Assembly: GCA_905233825.1 (NCBI GenBank)
Contig: CAJOFE010000019.1
Span: 1 to 63,681, forward strand
Direction of reading: 5' to 3'
Origin: an uncultured Prevotella sp.
GTDB lineage: Bacteria; Bacteroidota; Bacteroidia; Bacteroidales; Bacteroidaceae
DNA: 63,681 bases
Shown: one piece after another, positions 56,289-63,681 of the stretch
How positions within the stretch are numbered: the first letter of the stretch is position 1
Layout: every line of letters starts with the position of its first letter
Program-made: the position numbers and the translations under genes
The notes under the pieces: generated by a model
Told to the model about the DNA's origin: nothing
Databases searched by the model: none
Seen by the model: the letters and a program-made list of their open reading frames with translations, nothing else

Positions 56289-58028
56289 TTATTCCTCCAT
56301 CAACTTACGATAGCGCTGGCGCTTAGGTTCTTCAAGGCCTAAGCGCTGTGCTTTATTGGCCTCGTATTCCGAGTAGTTGCCCTCAAAGAAGAACACCCTA
56401 CTGCTCCCCTGCCTGAGGGGAGCTGCCAAAGGCTGAGGGGTGGAAGTCCCCTCAAAAGCCAGGATATGCGTACAAATACGGTCGAGGAACCAGCGGTCGT
56501 GGCTAATAACGACGGCACAGCCTGCAAACGACTCCAGACCTTCCTCCAATGCCCGAAGCGTATTCACGTCGATGTCGTTTGTGGGCTCGTCGAGCAACAG
56601 CACGTTGCCCTCCTGCTTCAGGGCGACGGCCAGCTGCAGGCGGTTGCGCTCACCACCTGAGAGCACGCCACACTTCTTCTCCTGATCCACGCCGCTGAAG
56701 TTGAAGCGGCTGAGATAGGCACGGGCATTGATGTCACGGCCACCCATGCGGATAGTCTCGTTGCCGCCGCTCACCACCTGATAGACGCTCTTCTGCGGGT
56801 CAATATCCTTGTGCTGCTGATCAACATAGCTCAGCTTCACCGTCTCGCCCACGCTGAACGAGCCGGCATCGGGCTGCTCCAGTCCCATAATGAGGCGGAA
56901 CAGCGTCGTCTTGCCAGCACCGTTGGGCCCTATGACGCCCACAATGCCGTTAGGAGGAAGCACGAAGTTCAGGTCGGTGAAGAGCACTTTGTCGCCGAAA
57001 GCCTTGGCTACGCCAGAAGCCTCTATCACCTTGTTGCCCAGTCGCGGACCATTGGGGATGAATATCTCCAGCTTCTCCTCGCGCTCCTTCTGTTCCTCGT
57101 TCAGCATCTTATCATACGAGTTCAGACGAGCCTTGCCCTTGGCATGCCGGGCCTTCGGTGCCATGCGCACCCACTCCAGCTCACGCTCCAGTGTCTTACG
57201 TCGCTTCGAGGCCGTCTTCTCCTCCTGTGCCAACCGCTGGCTCTTCTGTTCCAGCCACGACGAGTAGTTGCCCTTCCATGGAATGCCCTCGCCACGATCC
57301 AGTTCCAGAATCCACTCCGCCACGTCGTCGAGGAAGTATCGGTCGTGGGTCACGGCAATCACCGTTCCCTCATACTGCTGCAAGTGCTGCTCCAGCCAGT
57401 CTATGCTCTCAGCGTCGAGATGGTTCGTAGGCTCGTCGAGCAGCAGCACGTCGGGCTTCTGCAGCAACAGTCGGCACAGCGCCACTCGGCGCCGCTCTCC
57501 GCCGCTCAGCGTCTTCACGCTCCAGTCGCCGGGAGGACAGTTCAGTGCAGCCATCGCGCGGTCAAGCTTCGAGTCCATGTTCCATGCATCCGTAGCGTCG
57601 ATGATATCCTGCAGTTCCGCCTGTCGCGCCATCAGCTTGTCCATCTTGTCCGGGTCCTCATAATATTCGGGCAGTCCGAACTTCACGTTGATCTCGTCAT
57701 ACTCCGCCAGCGCGTCATACACATGCTGCACGCCCTCCATCACGTTCTCCTTCACCGTTTTCTCCTCGTTGAGCGGCGGATCCTGTGGCAGATAGCCCAC
57801 CGTGTAGCCCGGGCTCCACACCACGTTTCCCTGATACTGCTGGTCAATCCCCGCGATGATTTTCATCAGTGTCGATTTACCCGCACCGTTCAGTCCTATG
57901 ATGCCAATCTTCGCTCCGTAGAAGAAGCTCAGGTAGATGTTCTTGAGCACTTGTTTCTGGTTCTGCTGAATGGTCTTGCTCACTCCGACCATCGAGAAAA
58001 TCACTTTCTTGTCGTCAACTGTTGCCAT
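56289..58028 (-). CDS. ettA: ABC-F protein EttA (energy-dependent translational throttle)
   Basis: 579 residues from MATVDDKKVIF; upstream extension is non-coding. Two ATP-binding cassettes without membrane helices: Walker A GLNGAGKST and GPNGAGKTT, signatures LSGGERRR and LSGGERNR, both with LLLDEPTN. The EttA-type arm and linker (RKTLEREL, MLNEEQKEREEKL) are present. Gates the ribosome in response to ADP/ATP. Odd: about 15 residues (TSTPQPLAAPLRQGSS) between HILAFEG and RVFFFEGNYSEYE are encoded by a REP-type repeat. TATCTTTG at 58054-58047. Confidence 0.95.
   Translation of the reverse strand: MATVDDKKVIFSMVGVSKTIQQNQKQVLKNIYLSFFYGAKIGIIGLNGAGKSTLMKIIAGIDQQYQGNVVWSPGYTVGYLPQDPPLNEEKTVKENVMEGVQHVYDALAEYDEINVKFGLPEYYEDPDKMDKLMARQAELQDIIDATDAWNMDSKLDRAMAALNCPPGDWSVKTLSGGERRRVALCRLLLQKPDVLLLDEPTNHLDAESIDWLEQHLQQYEGTVIAVTHDRYFLDDVAEWILELDRGEGIPWKGNYSSWLEQKSQRLAQEEKTASKRRKTLERELEWVRMAPKARHAKGKARLNSYDKMLNEEQKEREEKLEIFIPNGPRLGNKVIEASGVAKAFGDKVLFTDLNFVLPPNGIVGVIGPNGAGKTTLFRLIMGLEQPDAGSFSVGETVKLSYVDQQHKDIDPQKSVYQVVSGGNETIRMGGRDINARAYLSRFNFSGVDQEKKCGVLSGGERNRLQLAVALKQEGNVLLLDEPTNDIDVNTLRALEEGLESFAGCAVVISHDRWFLDRICTHILAFEGTSTPQPLAAPLRQGSSRVFFFEGNYSEYEANKAQRLGLEEPKRQRYRKLMEE
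56403..56453. repeat. REP-type repeat inserted in ettA
   Basis: GCTCCCCTGCCTGAGGGGAG hairpin followed by CTGCCAAAGGCTGAGGGG and GTCCCCTC. Same G/C-rich style as 29209-29314 and 40562-40692. Length keeps the reading frame. Confidence 0.75.
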
Positions 58029-58046
58029 AAATACTATAATTTTGTG

Positions 58047-58129
58047 CAAAGATACGAATAAGTGAGGGAAAATGCAAATAAATTTGCAGTTTTCCGAGCG
58101 AGAGTATTTTCGAGCGTAGCTCAAAGATA
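58047..58129 (-). promoter_or_regulatory. Two -7 boxes upstream of ettA
   Basis: TATCTTTG at 58054-58047 (18 nt before the ATG) and again at 58129-58122. Either could start ettA; the second lies next to the terminator of the upstream gene. Confidence 0.5.
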
Positions 58130-58133
58130 CGAA

Positions 58134-58177
58134 AAAAAGAGGGAAAAGCCAAATATAATTGAGCTTTTCCCTCGTTT
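58134..58177 (-). terminator. Terminator of the barrel-protein gene
   Basis: GAGGGAAAAGC / GCTTTTCCCTC with a 13-nt loop followed by TTTTTTTCG on the minus strand, just after the stop at 58184. Confidence 0.85.
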
Positions 58178-58183
58178 TGATTC

Positions 58184-61100
58184 CTATCGACGTCCACCGC
58201 CGCCACCAAAGCCGCCGCCTCCGCCGAAGCCGCCGCCACCAAAGCCACCACGACCGCCGCCGCCACGCGGGCCACCTTGTGGCATGCCTTCAGGCATCTC
58301 GCCATTGCCGAAGCCGCCACGACCGCCACGGTTGTTGTTGCCGCCAAAGAGGTTCAGGCGATAGCTGACGTGCAGCATGGCATAGCTGGTGATGGCATTC
58401 ACCTCCTGGTCGCGCCAGCCGTTGGCATTGACAGTACGGCTGAAGTTGGTCTGCTCGTGCAGGATGTCGTACCACTGCAGCATTACGGTGAGTGACCTGC
58501 CGCGCAGGAAGCTATAGCTGAGCTGAGCATTCCAGATGAGCTCGTTGGTGTTCAGCGTCTCGTCAGCATAACCACGCTTGCTATAGACATGGAAATCGGT
58601 GGAGAGGACGGGCCACTGGGTAGCATTTGAGGACTGACGACCATTCAGCTGGTTGAGGTCGATGCGGGTATTGCCGCCATAGTTGAAGTTCCAAGTAGTG
58701 AGGTTGCGCGAGGCTTGCAGCCGGTTCTCGGTGCGGGCATAGGTGGCTCGCAGGTTCAGCGAGAAGTTGAACCAGCGGTTGCGATAGCTGAGCGACATGT
58801 CGGGCGAGAAGTTGTAGGTGTGTGTGACATTACGGTCGGGGATGGCTGTGCGGTTCAGATTTACGTAACCTATCTGATGGTTGTAGCTACCGTTGATGCC
58901 GCCGCTGACATCCCAGCGGTTCAACGTGTCGAGTCCAATGTTGAACGATCCGCCGCCATTGACGCTCCAGTTGCCATTGATATTCTCGGGGCGCGAGATG
59001 CGTCCGCCGGTGGTCTCGTTATAGGTGACCACATTGCCTATGGAGTTGCTGGTGCGGCGCATGCTGGCATTGAAGCTATAGCTCCAGTGGCGTTCGTTCT
59101 TGGGAATCTGGAAGCCCAGGCTGTCTTCCACCAGTTTGGGTGCGCGCTGCTTCTGGAAGTTGACACTGAGGTTGGTGGTGAACGAGGGCTTCAGTCCCGG
59201 GTTACCCATTGAGATGCTGAGGGGGTTGGTGTCGTCGTAGATGTCGAGCAGCTGGGTGATGTTAGGCTGCGAGGTGTTTCCGCGCAACTGCACCTGCAGA
59301 TTAGTCTGCTGGTTAAAGCGATAGCGCATGTTGAGCGTGGGCGAGAAATTGGTGACAGTGCGGACGGTATCAATGGGGATGCCGAGGTACTGCTGGATAT
59401 AGTGTGAGCGCTGGGGCTGGGCGGTGACACCGACGTTCATGTTGAGCTTGTCGCGCACGACACGCAGCTGAAGGTCGATGTTGTGGCCGTCTTCGGTGCG
59501 CTCGGAGTAGCGGCTCAGGTCGTTGCTGAGGTACATCTCGTAAGGATTATCGAGATAGCCGAAGAGGCGGGCCCACTCCTGATAGTCGTTGAGCACGTCG
59601 CGGAAAGCCTCTTCGCCCAAGTCGGGGAAGTCGTAGGTGGAGGGATCGCTCTTCTGATAGCTGTGGTTGAAGCGGTAGTTCACTTGCAGGAAGATGCCCT
59701 GTGAGCCGAACGAGCGTGTGCGGTTTCTGTTGCCGAAGGGGCCTCGGGCCTGCTGGGTGGTATCCTCTGGCTCGGGCTTTGGCTTGAAGGTGTAGAGCGG
59801 CTCGGTATAGGTGGCTCCGAGTGAATAGCTGAAGTTATTGTTGGCTGAGAGCGTGTAGCGGTTGGTCTGATAGGTGGAGTCGTTGCCGAAACGATCGAGC
59901 TGCTGGAAGAGATGAACGGCAGAGAGGTTGGCATTGCGGTTGTCGCCATCGCTATAGTTGATGTTGCCGTTGACGGAAACGTTGCGCCCTCGGTTGCCGA
60001 AGCGGCGATAGAGCTGCGCCTGGGTGCTGAGGTTGTGGTTAGAGCCATGCCCCAATGACTTTCCCTGGCGCCTGTTCACCACGAGGTCCTGCTCGTCCAT
60101 ATATCGGATGCTCGCTTCGCTGAGGGCGTCGGTGACGTAGTCGAAGGGATTGGCGTTGAACGAGGCATTGTCAGAGAAGGATCGGCTGTCATTGTTTGAG
60201 ATGCTGACGTTGGGGCGGAAGGACACGTTGGTCAGCGTGTCAATCTGCCACTGGATGTTCATGTTGCCCGTCCAGCTGTTGTTGCGCGAGTAGCTCTGGC
60301 TGATGCTGTTTGAGAAGGCGCCGCCTCGGGTATTCACGAAGTTCTCTGACCCTGTGCGGTTCCAGTTGTCGGCATCGTTGCGTGTCCAGGTTACGCGTCC
60401 GCTCATCCTCAGGTTTTCACCATTGGGCTTGCGCTGGCTCTCATAGCTGGCGTCCAATGCGGCGGTCTTCGTCTCGCGCTGTCCGTTGCCGTTGCCACGT
60501 CCACGACCGCCACGACCCGAGAAGTTACGGTCGTTCACGTTGTTGGCGTTGCCCATGAAGGTGTAGCGCATGGCGCCGAAGGGCTTCATGGCCGTCAGAC
60601 GGATACCATAGCGGTCGTCAGTACCGTAACCCACGTCGGGGTTGGCCTGGATGCCGTTGCGGGCGCTGCGCTTGGTGGTGAACTCGAGCACGAAGTCGTC
60701 GTTGCCGTCGTCGATGCCCGTCATACGGCTCACGTCGCTCTTCTCGTCGTAGGCCTTCACCTTGTCGATGACATACGAGGGCAGGTTCTTCATCACGGCA
60801 TCGTTGTTGCCCGTCATGAAGTCGCGGCCGTCAAGCTTGAATCTCCTCACGTCCTTACCGTTGATGCTGATCTTGCCGTCGTCGTCGATCTTGGCACCAG
60901 GCAGCATCTCCACCAGTGCCTCGATGACCGAACCTTCGGGCACGCGGAAGGCATCGGCATTATAGACCACCGTGTCGTCCTTGATGACCATCTTCGGGAT
61001 GTTTGCCGTGACCACGGCTCCGTCGAGCACTACGGCATCGGGCTCCATGACGATTTCGCCTAATGCCCTTGAGGCGCTTCTGCCCGTGACATTCACGCTC

Positions 61101-61381
61101 TTGATCAATGTCTTATAGCCCAGATAGCTGACCTTCAGCACATAGCTGCCCTGCCCTACCCCATTAAAGGCAAAGGCACCACGTCCGTCGGAGAAAGCTC
61201 CGCTCACGAACGTAGTGTCTTTTCCACTAATTCTATACAGTTGAAGCGTCGTTCTCGCCAGCGCCTCACGATTCTCACTATCAATAACACGACCTTGCAG
61301 TCCGCCTCCCTGAGCATGTGCTGTTATCACGCCCAGAGAGAAAACAATCAGTGTAAATACTTTTCTTACCAGTTGTTGCAT
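58184..61381 (-). CDS. TonB-receptor-like outer-membrane protein with Gly/Arg-rich tail
   Basis: 1065 residues from MQQLVRKVF (an ATG four codons upstream is possible); signal ends ITAHAQ. Carboxypeptidase-like regulatory domain (about 25-105: GLQGRVIDSENREALARTTL), a plug-like region (VIEALVEMLPGAKIDDDGKI, INGKDVRRFKLDG) and a long barrel of the OMP_b-brl_3 family ending HVSYRLNLF. Then, unusually, about 55 residues of Gly, Arg, Asn and Phe repeats finish the protein. A separate RGGRGRGNG patch lies in the barrel. Substrate unknown; no SusD partner. Monocistronic with own terminator. Confidence 0.88.
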   Translation of the reverse strand: MQQLVRKVFTLIVFSLGVITAHAQGGGLQGRVIDSENREALARTTLQLYRISGKDTTFVSGAFSDGRGAFAFNGVGQGSYVLKVSYLGYKTLIKSVNVTGRSASRALGEIVMEPDAVVLDGAVVTANIPKMVIKDDTVVYNADAFRVPEGSVIEALVEMLPGAKIDDDGKISINGKDVRRFKLDGRDFMTGNNDAVMKNLPSYVIDKVKAYDEKSDVSRMTGIDDGNDDFVLEFTTKRSARNGIQANPDVGYGTDDRYGIRLTAMKPFGAMRYTFMGNANNVNDRNFSGRGGRGRGNGNGQRETKTAALDASYESQRKPNGENLRMSGRVTWTRNDADNWNRTGSENFVNTRGGAFSNSISQSYSRNNSWTGNMNIQWQIDTLTNVSFRPNVSISNNDSRSFSDNASFNANPFDYVTDALSEASIRYMDEQDLVVNRRQGKSLGHGSNHNLSTQAQLYRRFGNRGRNVSVNGNINYSDGDNRNANLSAVHLFQQLDRFGNDSTYQTNRYTLSANNNFSYSLGATYTEPLYTFKPKPEPEDTTQQARGPFGNRNRTRSFGSQGIFLQVNYRFNHSYQKSDPSTYDFPDLGEEAFRDVLNDYQEWARLFGYLDNPYEMYLSNDLSRYSERTEDGHNIDLQLRVVRDKLNMNVGVTAQPQRSHYIQQYLGIPIDTVRTVTNFSPTLNMRYRFNQQTNLQVQLRGNTSQPNITQLLDIYDDTNPLSISMGNPGLKPSFTTNLSVNFQKQRAPKLVEDSLGFQIPKNERHWSYSFNASMRRTSNSIGNVVTYNETTGGRISRPENINGNWSVNGGGSFNIGLDTLNRWDVSGGINGSYNHQIGYVNLNRTAIPDRNVTHTYNFSPDMSLSYRNRWFNFSLNLRATYARTENRLQASRNLTTWNFNYGGNTRIDLNQLNGRQSSNATQWPVLSTDFHVYSKRGYADETLNTNELIWNAQLSYSFLRGRSLTVMLQWYDILHEQTNFSRTVNANGWRDQEVNAITSYAMLHVSYRLNLFGGNNNRGGRGGFGNGEMPEGMPQGGPRGGGGRGGFGGGGFGGGGGFGGGGGRR

Positions 61382-61556
61382 TGGTATTACCATTTAGGTT
61401 TTCACCTACTTTCGACGGCAACCAGCACAAATAGTTTAACAACGTCCCTGCGTCTTAACATTCTTTACGATTTTCCGTTGCTGCTGGGTACAAAGAAAAG
61501 CAGTGGGCAATGCCAGAAAGCATCACCCACTGCTCATGATTCTATGTCTTAACGGA

Positions 61557-63183
<1,627 letters not shown>

Positions 63184-63456
63184 TTATTTTTCAATGATAG
63201 CGAGTACGTCACTCTGACGCATCATCAGATACTTCACACCTTCGAGCTCAATCTCAGTGCCTGAGTATTTGCCATAGAGCACTTCGTCGCCCTCTTTCAG
63301 AATCATTTCTTCGTCTTTCGTTCCCTTGCCGGCAGCCTTGATGATGCCATGAAGGGGCTTCTCCTTTGCAGTATCGGGAATAATGATACCGCCAACTTTC
63401 TCTTCAGCCGGTGCAGGAAGTACGAGCACGCGGTCAGCTAATGGTTTGATGTTCAT
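63184..63456 (-). CDS. groES: Co-chaperonin GroES
   Basis: 90 residues from ATG 63456 ([20 protein letters not shown]); upstream codons are non-homologous leader. Contains the mobile loop ([17 protein letters not shown]) that docks to GroEL and the beta-barrel ending SDVLAIIEK. Caps the GroEL cavity. First gene of the groES-groEL operon. No HrcA/CIRCE-type inverted repeat is visible upstream. Confidence 0.96.
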   Translation of the reverse strand: MNIKPLADRVLVLPAPAEEKVGGIIIPDTAKEKPLHGIIKAAGKGTKDEEMILKEGDEVLYGKYSGTEIELEGVKYLMMRQSDVLAIIEK

Positions 63457-63681
63457 AGTTGTTTTTGTTTTTAAAATGATTATTGTTTTGCTTTTTTCTT
63501 TTCCAAATGTTCTGCAAAAAGTGTGCCAAACAAAGAGAAAGAGAGAGAAAAAGGGCAAAAACTTTTGAAGTTGCCGAAGGCAACACATCTTACTTCTTCG
63601 CTCGGCTATGCCGCTTGGCTTGCCAAGAACTCTTAATTCTAAATTCAAAATATCCCATAGGGGGTAAAAATAGTCGTGAAT
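63457..63681. other. groES upstream region, no gene seen
   Basis: A/G-rich leader on the minus strand. A small inverted repeat GTTGCCGAAGGCAAC lies at 63571-63585. I see no consensus -7 box, CIRCE element or coding frame. Confidence 0.4.

Noticed and set aside
56811..58061. 416-codon plus frame opposite ettA
   Set aside because: Antisense of conserved ABC cassettes, Leu/His/Arg-rich shadow.

Overview
The window looks like chromosomal DNA of a Bacteroidales bacterium, most likely Prevotella or a close relative. The signs are two SusC/SusD pairs, BACON and BspA-like proteins, a PorX regulator, an LTD-OadG fusion, DUF6057, and many promoters with the Bacteroidetes -7 box TAnnTTTG. No taxonomic marker was compared, so the genus is an inference. 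No CRISPR array, phage, integrase or transposase gene was seen.

Region 1 (1-13.3 kb, nearly all minus strand) is accessory. A putative DNA-binding regulator and a membrane-anchored Ser/Thr kinase come first. They are followed by a candidate structured RNA, an EVE-domain protein, two paralogous DUF3828-like secreted proteins, and a tight run of uncharacterised secreted proteins ending in a BACON lipoprotein. Behind these lie an FRG-domain gene broken by an in-frame TGA and a short BspA-like protein. The promoters of the regulator and of the RNA share an unusual element at identical spacing from the -7 box. This is the best candidate for an undescribed system (kinase-linked control of envelope proteins), but its function is not shown by the sequence. 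A MATE transporter (13.8-15.1 kb) follows on the plus strand.

Region 2 (15-32.5 kb) is a polysaccharide utilisation locus: susC-susD-susC-susD, then a surface glycan-binding lipoprotein with three tandem ~125-residue modules, all on the minus strand. Divergent to it is a GH5 lipoprotein, followed by a convergent GH2 beta-galactosidase and phytase-like esterase pair. The glycan cannot be named from the sequence.

Region 3 (32.6-38 kb) holds a DUF6057 membrane protein, a beta-propeller lipoprotein with a CxxCH motif, a small membrane protein, and about 1 kb of gene-free, hairpin-rich DNA.

Region 4 (37.9-63.7 kb) is mostly housekeeping: DUF2461, nth, the sodium-pump decarboxylase subunits (oadB, biotin carrier, LTD-OadG), an AspT/YidE-type transporter, valS, an FAD dehydrogenase, thrA plus an apgM-like kinase/mutase gene, tRNA-Asp, a small secreted protein, porX, a histidine phosphatase, ettA, a TonB-receptor-like barrel protein with a glycine-rich tail, and groEL-groES. 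groEL carries a 26-nt deletion/frameshift relative to the family.

Two themes recur. G/C-rich inverted repeats of REP type sit between genes and also inside coding sequence (phytase-like signal peptide, ettA). Degenerate heptamer repeats (ATTTRTC and relatives) encode signal peptides of three unrelated exported proteins; similar A/T-rich repeats form the linkers between susC and susD genes.
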